Shown here piece by piece: positions 30,306 through 41,753 of a DNA stretch of 64,000 nt. The notes beneath the pieces were generated by a model. The model saw only the letters and a list, made by a program, of their open reading frames with translations. It did no database searches and had not been told where the DNA came from. The translations under genes and the position numbers were made by a program. Position 1 is the stretch's first letter. Every line of letters begins with the position of its first letter. Source of the stretch: Curvularia sp. ZM96 (Eukaryota > Ascomycota > Dothideomycetes > Pleosporales > Pleosporaceae); assembly GCA_022457065.1 (NCBI GenBank), contig JAJGBQ010000001.1:3906001-3970000 (forward strand). The letters are read 5' to 3'.

Positions 30306-31640
30306 ATGACCGCACCCGAACACAAACCCGACTGCTCGACAGCAGCAGCAGCACAAGACTACGAAAGCACGCACGTGCACTCTGTGTATGAAGAAATCGC
30401 CTCGCATTTTTCCTCGACAAGGTATAAGGTGCGTCTTCTTTTCTTTTCTTGTGCTCGCTCAAATTCATGCTCTCCCTTTCTAAGCTCGATTTTTGTTTCT
30501 TCCTGTCCAACTCCGAATTAATTTTGTTTTGTTTTTGCATCTCTCTTGGAATGTACCATTGTTCCTAATTCATCACCTAATTCCCCATTTCCCTATCCTA
30601 TTCGTGTCCTGTTTGGGAAAAGAAAACAAATCAACTATAATCACATATATCACTTTTTTTTTTCAGAAACAGTTTCAACTAATACTTTGATTATCGACAC
30701 AGCCCTGGCCAATTGTCGAACGATTTCTCAAGGAACAGGCAGACGGGGCGATTGGAGCCGATGTAGGATGTGGCAATGGAAAGTATCTTGCTGTGAATGA
30801 CAAGGTGTGGATTGTGGGTAGTGACCGGTAAGTCTTATTTTCTTTTCTTTTCTTTTCTTCTCACCAATCCACTAAAGCACGGGTGTACGTCATGTATGTC
30901 ACTGCGGAACAGTTGTTCTTTTTGTGTCCGTTTGACGATTTCTGCTTTTTCGTCTGTGCTATTTCCAGAAGAACCCCAGTGTTTCCTTTTTTCTATCATC
31001 TTCGTTTTGCTGTTTTGTTTTTCCTACCGTCTTCTCAACCTCATCTCAACCCCCCTTCAGATCCACAAACTTGGCCAAGATTGCAAGACAGCATGAGCCG
31101 CACGATGTGGTGGTAGCTGATAACCTCGCTCTTCCGCATCCAAACGGCATCTTCGACTTTGCCATATCCATCGCTGTCGTGCACCATTTGTCTACGCCAG
31201 CGCGGAGAGTCGAAGCCGTAAAGTGTGTTTTGGACCTCCTGAAGCGGCCATCACCGTCGAATCCTGGAAGGTCCAGCCATGAACATGAAACCACGGACAT
31301 GGGAACAGGCGGAGGCAGGGCGCTGATTTACGTGTGGGCGCTGGAGCAAAAGGACAGTAGACGTGGGTGGGACGAGGGTCACGAGCAAGATGTCATGGTT
31401 CCATGGGTGCTGAAGCAAAAGAAGGAAAAGGAGGTCAAGCGGAAAAAGAAGGAAGACGTTGGGAAAGACGATGGAGCCAGCGAGAAAGACAAGACAGCCG
31501 AGGGTGATAAGACATTTTTGAGGTACTATCATTTGTATCGCAAGGGGGAGCTCGAAGGCGATATTGAGCAGGCAGGTGGCATGGTGCTCGAATCTGGATA
31601 TGAAAAAGACAACTGGTGGGCTATTGCTAGACCCCAGTGA
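30306..31640 (+). CDS. TRM9: tRNA wobble-uridine carboxymethyl methyltransferase Trm9
   Basis: There are three exons, 30306-30428, 30703-30827 and 31061-31640; 275 residues, close to the usual ~280. Trm9 (with Trm112) methylates cm5U to mcm5U at position 34 of certain tRNAs, using S-adenosylmethionine. The SAM site is plain: motif I GADVGCGNGKYL (exon 2), then DNLALP and FDFAISIAVVHHLSTPARR (exon 3). The C-terminal FLRYYHLYRKGELEGDIEQAG is the family signature. A charged low-complexity insert rich in Lys/Glu lies near residues 200-225. The introns are 274 and 233 nt, several times longer than the others in this window, and packed with TTTTC runs. The gene is tail to tail with RCE1, the stop codons being 30 bp apart. 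Confidence 0.92.
30429..30702 (+). other. TRM9 intron 1 (274 nt)
   Basis: The donor is GTGCGT, the branch-like element AACTAATAC is at about 30678-30686 and the acceptor CACAG ends at 30702. The intron is pyrimidine-rich. Splicing joins SSTRYK to PWPIVERF in frame. Confidence 0.8.
30837..30859 (+). repeat. (TTTTC)n short tandem repeat in TRM9 intron 2
   Basis: Four to five TTTTC units follow the GTAAGT donor of the second TRM9 intron (30828-31060, 233 nt). This is a simple repeat with no coding content. Confidence 0.8.
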
Positions 31641-31670
31641 GTTGTTCTGTTGAGACGAAGTGTGGGACCG

Positions 31671-32851
31671 TTATTTCTTGGTCAGTGCAACAGGCAGAGC
31701 GTGGGCACTCTCGGTCAGCGGGAACAGCTGGTAATAAAAGCCCACGGCCCCAGCTACCAAGATGAGGTAGTAAGCTACAGTCCATGCGATTCCTTTTCCT
31801 TGGTACGCAGGCGCGGTTCTTTGATCAGCATCATCTTTTTTGTCAACGTCTGGCGGGCCGATGGGGACACCTGCCTCGACACCAACGCGGCCGTAGAAGC
31901 GAGGGAGCCCCATCCAGTTGCAGAAGGCATGGGCGAGGATACATGTGTAGACATTGCCGGTACGCACAAAGACGAAAGCAGCGAAGAAGCCGAACAGCGA
32001 GGTGTAGGTGAACTGGAAGAGGGAGCGAGCAACCGCCAGGATGAATGGGACGCGCGGGTGGGTGATGCGGAACTCGTACAGGTGGTGGACATGGGCGATG
32101 CCGAAGTAGAGTGGGGTCAGGAAGATGATCTGCTTGCCGGAGAAGCGGGCTAGGACGTGGAGGGGCACGATCAAGGAGCGCCAGACGAGCTCTTCGCTGA
32201 CGGGTCCCTAGCGGAGTTAGGCGGGGGGCTCGAGGGATGGGGTTGGTGGGGAACATACCACGACATAGTTCCTGTACCCGATCCAGCTGCTCAGCGACTC
32301 GTATAGGCCGTTTAGTGTTAGCCAGTCTCGCCACTCGCCATCGACGACACCGTGCTCAAACAGAGGCCCCGCGAAGAGAATGATGACCAGAAGCATGGTT
32401 CGAAGGGTGTCCATGGGCGACACAGGCCACAGGCCGAGCAGGGCGAGTATCTGGGAGACTGGGACTTCATGGCGGTAGAGCACCAGGACCGTGAGCAGAG
32501 AGCACAAGAGCGTGGAAAAGGTCACGGCGCGGACTCTGGCGCGTATCGACGACGGAGCATCGCGCGAGAGGGTGATGGAGGGGCGGGTGGCGGACGAGAG
32601 GTAGAAGGGAATTACGTAGATGAATACATAGGCAGTCTGTGGTTGTACGCGTCAGCGGTATTTTTAGCAGTTGTTGCGGTTGTACGGTTTGTGCAGAACC
32701 ATAGGGTGAGAGGGTTGGTAGCCATAGGCGCGGCGGCAAGCGGTGGTGGTAGTGGGGGAGCAAGCGTGAAACATACCGACAACAGGGCAGCCGTATTGGC
32801 GGAGAGGACGGGCGGCTGAGGAACTGGCAGCGGGTTAGAGTGGACGGCCAT
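31671..32851 (-). CDS. RCE1: CAAX prenyl endopeptidase Rce1
   Basis: There are three exons on the minus strand, 32851-32777, 32636-32259 and 32207-31671, with introns of 140 and 51 nt; 329 residues. Rce1 sits in the ER membrane and removes the last three residues of prenylated CAAX proteins such as Ras and a-factor. The catalytic CPBP (Abi) signature is visible: SEELVWRS (EExxxR) right after intron 2, FGIAHVHH (FxxxHxxH), and HAFCNW (HxxxN). About eight hydrophobic segments fit the fold, and TRPSITLSRDAPSSIRAR after TM1 is typical of fungal Rce1. The MAVHSNPLPVPQPP start leads directly into TM1 across intron 1. It is convergent with TRM9 and divergent from the serine-rich gene. Confidence 0.92.
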
Positions 32852-34081
32852 GTTTCGACACAAACTGGAGACGGGGACAGGCGTCAAGAGCCGTTCGTGA
32901 GGCAAAGGAAGCCCACAGGCCAATGGATTGCTGCTTACCGCCCTTGACGTGTCGCTCGTACATGGCCTGGAGCGCACTGAAACCAGCCTTCCAGCTCGTT
33001 GGCGGAGGAGCCATGGCGATGCGACGAAAAAGAACAGCTGGACAGCAGCAGAGCGGCAGCAGTCAAACACACTACCCCCTTGGAGCCAGCGACGGGCGCG
33101 CACTAGAAGCGTCGAGTGTTATATACCCTCTGGCCGCGGTGACGCGAGAGAGCGACGCACGCCGTTGTTGCCGCTACCATTGTTTGTTTATCGATAACCA
33201 CCGCATCCGCCATCCGCCGTCCACCACCGGCCTCGCTGGCGCCGCGCATCCCGTCCGTCCCTCGGCCGTCCCCATCCCATCCCACTGATTGACTGCCCCC
33301 GGGCAGCGCCTGGCCTGGCTGTGCCTGGCGACCTCATCCCATCCTCTGCTCTATTCTCCTTCCGGGCTGGATCCGTTGCTGAAACTCCCGGCGCGTTACC
33401 CCTGCAGCCTGCGCACGCCCATCGTCACTGGCTGGGCCGGGGCTAATTAATCATTTGGACCCGTCGACTCGCGTCGCCCTGGGCCCGTTTGTCCAGCGCG
33501 CGGCGAAGACGAGGGTTCCTGGAGAGCATCAGGGCGACGAGTAGACTGCGCGCCCGCCGTCGCCATCGCATCGTCGCCGTAGCATTCAGTGCAGCGAGCG
33601 CAGTGACCGTTGCGCTCCACCCAGCGCCAGTCCAATTCAATTGCCTACGGCTCGTGCTCGCCCGCTTGACCGCTGCAGCAGGTGCCGGGGCGCAGCTGCC
33701 AACTGGATCCCACCTGCAGCGCGAACCTGCATTTGCATCCAGCCACGCTCCCTCTTTAGGCCGAGCCGCCTGCAACGTCCGTCTTCCCTTGGTTCGCTTT
33801 CCTCTCCACCACCAGTCTCTCGCTCTCTCTCCCTCCCCCAAACTCGTCCTATCCTTAATCGCCCCCGGGCACGCCATTCTTTTTTTGACATGTTTTAGCA
33901 GTCCTGTCGCTCTTTTGACCACCACTATCGTTAACCACATTGCGCCTATCTTTAATGCTCCGTTTCGACTTCTCCGCACACCTGCACCCATCTTTGTTGG
34001 ACATCCGACCCACCCAGGCACCCCCAACACCACCACCATCACCACTACCACCACCACGACGGCAGCTGCTCCCACTGCAGC
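32852..34081. promoter_or_regulatory. RCE1 / serine-rich gene divergent intergenic region
   Basis: These 1230 bp lie between two divergent starts. GC content is raised, so open frames occur on both strands (for example 33443-34075 minus and 33489-34259 plus), but they are Arg/Ala/Ser-rich, mirror each other and show no motif. Near 33820-34070 the plus strand is pyrimidine-rich and ends with a CACCAC/CATCAC triplet-like run, most likely the long 5' leader of the gene at 34082. Confidence 0.5.
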
Positions 34082-36317
34082 ATGTCCTCACCAAGCCATC
34101 GCTCCAAAACACCAACACCAGCAGCAATCACAATTCCCCAAGGCCCTCGTTTTTCACCCCCGAAATCTCCCGCCAAGGATTCGTCGCCCGTCCGGAAACC
34201 GCTTCACGAACGTTCGCATTCGCACGCCAATCAACATGCCAGCCCTACCATACGCCTAGTCAACGACACTCCCGATGACATCTATCAAAAATATCCCGTA
34301 CCCAGCGAACCCTCGCAAATTCTGTCTCCACCCCGTCATGCGCCGGGTTATGGGTTCGAGAGGCCCGAGAGACCGGGGTCTCGCGTTTCATCTACTAGCA
34401 GCAGCCAGGTTGCCAGCGTCGTTGCAAAGTTCGAGGCAAGCCGGGTCCAGACACCACAGCCAATCCTGTCGCGCAAGAAAGCCATCAGACACTCAGCCGC
34501 AACTAGCACGTCAGAGGAAGACACCCTCGTGGCTTCTTCCTTCACCCCTTCATCTGAAAGGTATTCACAGGACAGCACTGCCCCGTCATCGCCCCCACCA
34601 GACTCTGACGATGACACCACCTCCACCATACTTCAAGAGCCGCCGCCCGTCCAGAGGTCAACCATCCGTGCTGTTCCTCCGTCCTCTTCTGGCGGCGATT
34701 CGTTGGAGAGTCGCACTCGTGCATTGACCCCCAAGGCTTCTGCTGCATCTTTTGCCTCGACCGTTCTCGCACCCCAACCTGCTGCTTCTGGCCATGTCGG
34801 AAACTCGTCGCGTCTCAGTTTCGGCGAACCGCTACCACAAGCCCACAAGCCAACCCCTTCGTCCGAATCCCAAGCAGGGCGTCCTGCTATCTCTTGTGAC
34901 ACTGACAATCAACAACATGTATTGAAGCCTCAACAAAGCACGGATTCGATCACCTTTTCTGATATTTCCTCCACTAGCATCGAGCCATCTTCATCACCAG
35001 TCCTTCATGAAGCCAGCACAGGCTCTTATGCGAGCGGCGTCCGAATCAATTATCCGATTGTCCGCACGCCGTCGTCCAGAGACCTGCGGGCTGAGTCCCA
35101 GAACCAATCCAGTATCCTATCCCGGATGCAGGACCGTTCGTTGATACACCAATGGAGTTCTCAGCTGTCAACCATTCCCTCGGGATCCGAGCGCGACTCG
35201 CGCTCAACTGCACGCGGCTCACGATCGTTTGGTGCGAGGTCACATTCGCAAGAAAGCTACAGCGCTAGCGGACGATCAAATGTTCCACGGCGGAGAGGAC
35301 AGACAGTCTCGAGCGCACAATCCTCCGTCGACAATGTCCCATCCGAAGCCCACACCGAGTTTTCAGCGGTACCACGACCGCTCTTCTCGCCAGTCGCGAA
35401 GAGCTCTCTCGACGATAACAACAGCGAGCACCTGGATACCATCTCGCCATTGCCCTCGTCAGTACCGTTGCGAATGAAGAACTCGGGCTATCTGCGCAGA
35501 GCCAGCAGCGTTGAGAGCATGTCGATGGAGGAGTCTCGCCCGGGATCCGCACAGTCGAACGTGTCCGTTTTTCTGGCCAACAGCATTCCCGCATGGGCAC
35601 GCGCGTACTACCAGAAAGGCGAACGAATCTCAATGGCGGCCCCAGAGTCAGAGTACGCGGAAAGCATTGTGCCAGAGAGGTCACAGAGTGGACGGTCACG
35701 CACCCCCTCTGAGAGCCAATACCCGCCCAATATCTACCGCCCGCGAAACCGACCACGAAACCGAGCCGCTTCCGCCGCCGATACCATCTCCCTTGCCGAC
35801 GACGCTCAGTCCATTGATGGTGCAGGCTATGCAACTAACGGTCCTCAAATGTATCAGCTGAGAGGCTACTCAACACCGCATCTCCGAACCGACCGCAGAG
35901 GACAGACACGTTACAGCGCATGGAACGCACCATCTCTCGACGCCGATGTCCACATGACGCTTTTTGGGCGCCAAAACCGACAAATCCTACTCTTCTGTTT
36001 GGGATTTCTCTGCCCTTTGTGTAAGTTTTCCCCTCTTCTCAGCTTGTCAAACCGAGCAATGATACTAACAAAGAAAAACAGCCTGGATAGTTGCTTCGTT
36101 CCTTCCTCTGCCTCTCAAACCGAGCCATATGGTGACCCCCACCTCGAGCCAGCCCGACTTGGAACAACAATTTGCCCAAACCATGGCCGCGGTAGACGAC
36201 AAAGCCTACCAAAAAGCACATTGGTGGCGCAACCTGAATCGCGTCATGTCTGGAGTCGGCACGCTTCTCATCGGTGTCATCATCGCGTTGGCCATTCTCG
36301 CATCACGCATGTCTTGA
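34082..36317 (+). CDS. serine-rich protein with two C-terminal membrane segments
   Basis: There are two exons, 34082-36020 and 36082-36317, with a 61-nt intron (ATACTAACA branch); 724 residues. About 600 residues are disordered and Ser/Thr/Pro/Arg-rich with many SP/TP and RxxS sites, so heavy phosphorylation is likely. The conserved part is C-terminal: RYSAWNAPSLD, then FGRQNRQILLFCLGF leading into a TM (about residues 633-655, split by the intron), and a last TM (GVGTLLIGVIIALAILA) just before the stop. Proteins with this ending are annotated across Pezizomycotina as 'serine-rich protein' with no known role. The topology suggests a membrane hairpin with a large cytosolic tail, but this is inference. 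Confidence 0.8.
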
Positions 36318-37664
36318 GTGACCCCCACTCGAGCATTTGCATTATGTGTTTTCAGCCAACAAGTTGTCGGCAAAAAAAAAAGCTCTTGATCCGTCGGCTG
36401 CTTCCTGCGGCTATATTGGTCGTGTACATTTCCTGTCGCACGAGATACCCTTTCTACATAACGAACCGCCTTACGAACATATTGATGCCATACCACATGT
36501 TAATGTTTTTCCCGTCGCGCTACACGACGCAAACGCTCTGCTGCCATCTCTTTGGATGTTGATTGGAGCTTGCTGTCTGGTGTCTGGGCAGCCTCTGGTG
36601 TTTTTCTTTATTTTTAATTTCAACTTATTGTATTTGATCTACCTTCTTCCACTTGGGAAGCCTCTCGTGTACAGCATTCTTGCGGTTTAGCGGGCGTTGC
36701 TCCTGTTCTCAGCTTGTTTGTGCTCTTCGAAAGCCTATTACCCATTTGTTTTATTCGATATTCGGCAGTGCTACCATATCGAAATACCATGACCCTTGTA
36801 TTTTCTACTTGTCGCTGTGTCTGTCACTGTATTTGTCATCTGTCACTTGTGGACTTGTCTTGATAAGGCTGCTGGATGTGAGGCAAGGATGCCATCTCTG
36901 GTGGCTGGAAATCTGTTGCAGGGTCTATCCGTGCGCCGGTCCCTAGTAATTGAATAATAATGCATTGGCACCAACTCTAAGAAGCGCATGACGTCTGTCG
37001 TTTGAGCGATCTGCTCTGTATCGATCGAGATCTGAGATGACAAGGCGACGCTACCACGATGGTTCTTTTACGTGAATCATGTCGAAATGATGCGTGCCAG
37101 GTTCAAGCCAGAGCGCGACGTGGGCGAGCAGAGTAAGCGTCGTGGGAGGCCGAGCAGACGACTTAGTTAGGCTCTCGGGAAGGCGTTCGACGAAATGACA
37201 TGCGACAGTCGCCCAAGAGGGCTTCTAGAGTGCCAGCCTTACCCGTGCTGCCTTGACTCGCTTTTTTTTGGCATTGCTGGCGGCCTGAGTCGCGATCTCT
37301 GGATTTGCCGGGTCGTCACATCATCTTCCAAGACCAGGCTACTTCGCGTGCCGATGACTCTTTGCAGCTCACAGTCATACCTAGGCCAAGGCGTACATCT
37401 GGATGTGGCGAGATATGCAGCCGAATGGACCCTCACCAGGTTCACTCAGGATGAGTCGAAATAGCGCCCGCCACGCTAGGCCCGATCAAGTAGCGGGGCT
37501 AATGATGTCGCTCTTTACAAAATAGTTGCGCATTCTTGACAGTCTCTGCAGAACCACACCTCAAGCTCGACCACTGTGCGCTTCTATACCTCACCTTACT
37601 CTTTTACCACAAACCTTTACCTCAACCAGCTCCGCGAACAAGCTCCACCGAAAAACCAGCAATC
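36318..37664 (+). other. intergenic region before TIF6
   Basis: These 1347 bp contain the 3' UTR of the serine-rich gene (AT-rich, TTTATT stretches near 36600) and the TIF6 promoter, whose last 150 bp are CT-rich. Open frames such as 37195-37464 carry no motif. No tRNA was recognised. Confidence 0.5.
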
Positions 37665-38585
37665 ATGGCTGTCCGCGCACAGTTCGAAAACTCCAACGAA
37701 GTTGGTGTCTTTTCCACCCTCACAAACGCATATGCGATTGTCGCTGTCGGCGCGAGCGAGAACTTTTACAGGTGCGCATTAACCGCGACGAGACAGTTTT
37801 GTAAAAACAGCAATACTTACGCTGGCGAAACAGTGTCTTCGAAGCCGAATTACAGGACGTCATTCCCATTTGCCACGCCACCATCGCCGGCACCAGAATC
37901 GTCGGCAGATTGACTGCTGGGTACGTTGATATCTTCGCGACATGCGCAGTATACGGCGAGGTCTGTGGCTAACAGCTATATAGCAACAAGAATGGCCTTC
38001 TCGTCCCCACCACCACCACAGACCAAGAACTCCAGCACCTCCGAAATTCCATACCCGATGAAGTCAAGATTCAAAGAATAGAAGAGCGATTATCTGCCCT
38101 CGGTAACGTGATATGTTGCAACGACCACGTAGCCCTCGTCCACCCAGACATTGAGCGCGAGACGGAAGAGATAATAGCAGATGTACTGGGCGTGGAGGTG
38201 TTCAGGCAAACTATTGCAGACAATGTGCTCACCGGAAGCTATATGGCGCTGAGCAACCAGGGTGGTATTGTCCACCCCAAGACCAGCATTCAGGACCAGG
38301 ACGAACTCTCAAGTTTGCTGCAAGTTCCACTTGTCGCAGGTAGTGTCAACCGTGGTAGTGCTGTTGTTGGTGCCGGAATGGTTGTCAACGACTGGATGGC
38401 CGTTACTGGTAAGTGCAGATGTTACTAAAGCATAAAAATGGAGTAGGCTTACGCAACACACAGGTCTCGATACCACTGCTACTGAGCTCTCAGTCGTCGA
38501 GTCCGTTTTCAGGCTCGGTGAAGGCAACGGTCCTGCCAATATCAACACCACACACAAGGATGCCATGGTCGAATCATTCTACTAA
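37665..38585 (+). CDS. TIF6: eukaryotic translation initiation factor 6 (eIF6)
   Basis: There are four exons, 37665-37771, 37834-37920, 37984-38408 and 38464-38585, with introns of 62, 63 and 55 nt; 246 residues, the standard eIF6 length. eIF6 binds pre-60S subunits in nucleolus and cytoplasm, supports 60S maturation and blocks premature joining to 40S. The sequence shows the pentein-fold repeats: MAVRAQFENSNEVGVFSTLTN at the start, VIPICHATIAGTRIVGRLTAGN, NGLLVPTTTTDQELQHLRN, and GGIVHPKTS. The C terminus (ANINTTHKDAMVESFY) also fits. All splice junctions restore conserved sequence. Confidence 0.97.
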
Positions 38586-39248
38586 AAGAAGAATTTTGGA
38601 TATGACAGGGTGTATCCCTTCACTATTCATGATTTCGGTAGTCCGATGAAAGGCGTATAGCAACGTCTTAAGCACTGAGGTACTTGCCACAAGTATCCAG
38701 GATGTTAAAAAAAAAGTTCTCCGACAGGGATGGAGAGTTTTGTTGCCTTTGCGAGAAAATGGCAGAAGCAGCAGTTCCATTTCCTAGAAACATTCTGAGT
38801 ATTGGTTGTTATAGGAGGATAGGGTAGTGTCTGTGCGATGGCTTTCGCACCGTAGATTCTACATAGGATTGGGAGGATAGGTTATCTTGTAAGCAAGGCT
38901 TGCTTAAGGCTTACAATGAACACTATGCATACAGAGACACTTTTGGACTACCGAATTGATTTACTTGTGCGACTTGTGTTAGACTAGGTTTATGCAGGTG
39001 CTTTCATCCGTACATGCATGGGCGATAGGGCTGAAGGCGGTGGGGCTATCTGCCACCGCCAAGACATCAACATCCAAGAACGTCACTTTGCGACAAGCCA
39101 CACTCGCCATCCACAACCACAGCGCCCATGTCGAGATCTCTAGACTCTCTCACGATAACTCCTTGACCCTTGAGTCGTCGGTCCGTTGTAAGCCTTGGCA
39201 AAACATCTTGCCGCGGTTCAGCCGCCTTCAATCTACCATATCCGCACC
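38586..39248 (+). other. TIF6-ESS2 intergenic region
   Basis: These 663 bp lie between two plus-strand genes. The first part is AT-rich 3' UTR; the last 200 bp form the ESS2 leader. No additional gene is supported. Confidence 0.5.
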
Positions 39249-40742
39249 ATGTCCACCTCCAACTCTACAGCGCTGTCGAAGCGCAATGCGCAAGATGCCC
39301 TCATGCCTCCTCCTCCCGCGCCGAAGCGTATCAAGCGCCCCTCTATAGTTCTTGACGAAGATACCTACGTCTCTGCGATTTCACACATTGTCCGTCGCGA
39401 CTTCTTTCCCGGATTGGCCGAAGCAGATGCACAACGCGAATATCTGAATGCTGTCGAAAGCAAGGATCGGACATGGATAAGAGAGGCAGGCAAAAAGCTC
39501 ACACAGGTCATGACGCCTGTGCCGAGTGGACAGCGGACCATGGCAGCAAGAACGAGGTTCGAGAAGGCGGGTGGTGCTGGGGACAAGACGCCGAGTGTCT
39601 GGGGAGCAGATACACCGGTCACTGTCGCGGAAAGTCAAGCAGGGGAAGACGATGAAGAACTGGGCAAGCTGGACCATGTCGACCTGAACATGAGTCTAGG
39701 GGCCTTCCAAGCCAAATACACAAGCGAAGACCAGGAGAGCTTCAGTCAGATCATTGACAAGCAGAACAAGGCCAAGTTTGAAAAGAACGTATGGCTACGA
39801 CAGGGCAACATGTACGCAAGTAAACAGCGCATAGCCCAGCAGAAAGTCATTGAAGCGAGAGCCGCAGAATCAAAAGGCAAAGAACTAGTCGTCAGCACAC
39901 GACCTAGCCAGAATTTGGATGAGCGACCCGCCGCACCAACCGGACACAGACACACAGCCATCAACAGTCTCATGTTCGGCCCCGACAGTGTAGAACAATG
40001 GGCACCCACGCGCGCTCAAGTAGTAGAAACCAAATCTCTTGCCCCACCAAAGCAAGTCGTATATAACAACACGCGTCTGCCGCCAGCTCCAGACACCGAG
40101 CAACCCCGAAGACCAGCTAGTCCTACCCTCTCCGCCGTACGCGATGCCATCGCCGGTCGCCCCCGCCTCAACCCCAGCGAAGGCGGCTACACCGGTAGCG
40201 AAACCCCACGCGTAAACGGCTACGCCTTTGTCGAAGCACACCCGCCTTCCCCTTCCTCCTCCGACGAAGAAGACGCACCAACCGATCTCCTCGAACGATA
40301 CGGTTTAGCCAATAGCAGTGGCAGCAAAGCCACACCCTTCACCATCAACGAGTCCTCCTCGCGCGAGAAAATGCTGCACAAAATGGTCGACAAGATTAAT
40401 GCGAATCGTTCCTCTAACAATACCGACAAGGCCTCGTCTACAACCCGCAAACCAACAGGCTCCGGTCTTGGTATCTTTACTTCTGAAACGCCTCGTTTCC
40501 TGAGCGCGCCTACGCCCGCAGCAATGCGGTTGAGGAACAGTGCTGCTGGTACGGGCGGACAAACGCCGGGAAGAAAGGCAAAAGGCGACTTGACGCCTGC
40601 GGCTCAAAGGCTTTTTGAGAGAGTCGGCGGTGGTGCAACGCCTAGGGGTAATAGTGCTAGTAGTCCGGCTGGGTTTGGTGCGAGGAAGAGTGATGGTGTG
40701 GAGAATGAGTGGACGCCTAGGGTGAAGAGGAGGAAGGCGTAG
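39249..40742 (+). CDS. ESS2: nuclear protein ESS2 (DGCR14/Bis1 family), splicing-associated
   Basis: This is a single-exon protein of 497 residues. Es2/DGCR14 proteins associate with late spliceosomes and are nuclear; the fission yeast member is Bis1. Visible family blocks are PSIVLDEDTYVSAISHIVRRDFFPGL near residue 35 (two parts of one block), DLNMSLGAFQAKYTSED near residue 145, then KNVWLRQGNMYAS. The centre has TAINSLMFGPD, and SETPRVNGYAFVEAHPPSP in the second half fits as well. The C terminus has repeated TP motifs (LTPAAQRLFERVGG, TPRVKRRKA) and a basic ending suited to nuclear import. The ATG at 39249 was chosen over an upstream in-frame TTG. Confidence 0.93.
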   Translation: MSTSNSTALSKRNAQDALMPPPPAPKRIKRPSIVLDEDTYVSAISHIVRRDFFPGLAEADAQREYLNAVESKDRTWIREAGKKLTQVMTPVPSGQRTMAARTRFEKAGGAGDKTPSVWGADTPVTVAESQAGEDDEELGKLDHVDLNMSLGAFQAKYTSEDQESFSQIIDKQNKAKFEKNVWLRQGNMYASKQRIAQQKVIEARAAESKGKELVVSTRPSQNLDERPAAPTGHRHTAINSLMFGPDSVEQWAPTRAQVVETKSLAPPKQVVYNNTRLPPAPDTEQPRRPASPTLSAVRDAIAGRPRLNPSEGGYTGSETPRVNGYAFVEAHPPSPSSSDEEDAPTDLLERYGLANSSGSKATPFTINESSSREKMLHKMVDKINANRSSNNTDKASSTTRKPTGSGLGIFTSETPRFLSAPTPAAMRLRNSAAGTGGQTPGRKAKGDLTPAAQRLFERVGGGATPRGNSASSPAGFGARKSDGVENEWTPRVKRRKA

Positions 40743-41577
40743 AGGGAGATGGTAGAGGAGAAGTGCGAATGAGGAGTTTGGATTTTGCTAGTGATACCCC
40801 CTATTTTCTTTATTGAGGATGCAGTAGATATCTTTATGTGATATTGCTTACATTAATGTGCTTGCGAGAGTATGTTGTATAATCTGGCTTTTTTTTTTTA
40901 CATCGGCACCCGTGACAAAATCAATCTTATACTGAAATAAGAATGCAAGACAAACTCAAAGCAGTATGAATAGATTAGAGCTATACCTTGGTTCCCTGCT
41001 CTTTTTACCTCCGTTTACATTTCATTTTCTCTCGTCATCCCCCAACACGTTCCTTTCTTTCTGCTTGTAGATACTAGTACGTGTGTGCGTGTGTGGAGAG
41101 AGAGGAAAGAAACGAATTCCGAAAAGACTGCCTAGGAAATGTGACTTTTAGTTATGCAGCTAGAAAACCACTGGAGCGAAGAAAAAGATTAGGAAGGTGA
41201 AAAGGGATTTACATTACAACTGGTCAGAAGGATGTGTTGTACGTGAATAAATCGCGTAAACCCCACCACTTTTTCGTCGGACAGCGAGAAGACATGAAGA
41301 GTTGAAGAGTTGAAGTGAACAAACTTGAACACTCGCTTCTGAAGTAACCAGTGACCACGAAGCGGCATACTCAGCACAAAACAAACGTATATAATTTCCC
41401 CTTTTTCCACCCAACGCTACATACATCTCCATGCTACCTTTACGGGGGGTGACGCAAATGCTATTAAGAACCATAATAATTCTGATATATACGAAAAAAA
41501 TAACAATGATAAATAAAGACGAGTAATGGTAACAACTAAGAAAAGGGGCAAGTGGAGGGATACAAATGATCAAAAGC

Positions 41578-41596
41578 GAGAGAGAGAGAGAGAGAG
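41578..41596 (+). repeat. (GA)n dinucleotide repeat
   Basis: About nine GA units lie in the 3' flank of the minus-strand gene ending at 41754. Confidence 0.9.
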
Positions 41597-41634
41597 GGAA
41601 AATCCGACAAAAGACCTAAATACATTGCAAGGAA

Positions 41635-41664
41635 AAATCAAATCAAATCAAATCAAATCAAATC
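41635..41664 (+). repeat. (AAATC)6 pentanucleotide repeat
   Basis: Six perfect AAATC units occur here, 90 bp from the stop codon of the minus-strand gene. Such loci usually vary between strains. Confidence 0.92.
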
Positions 41665-41753
41665 AAGTCCACTGCTGCCCTTTTTTGTTCTCCCGCAACC
41701 CTTCATACCAGTCATTATCTCAATAATAAAGGAAATTGATTTCTCCCCTGTTT

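Larger units (their letters stand above)
40743..41753. other. convergent intergenic region with simple repeats
   Basis: These 1011 bp lie between the 3' ends of ESS2 and the large disordered-protein gene. The region is AT-rich, with a T run near 40890 and microsatellites at 41578-41596 and 41635-41664. It is likely two facing 3' UTRs. No gene is seen. Confidence 0.6.

Noticed and set aside
30837..30859. TTTTC tract as a transposon edge
   Set aside because: No inverted repeats or target-site duplication flank it, and it lies within a normal intron.
33443..34259. Long open frames on both strands upstream of the serine-rich gene
   Set aside because: They overlap each other, are rich in Arg/Ala/Ser from GC bias, show no motif, and sit where the long CT-rich leader of the gene at 34082 is expected.
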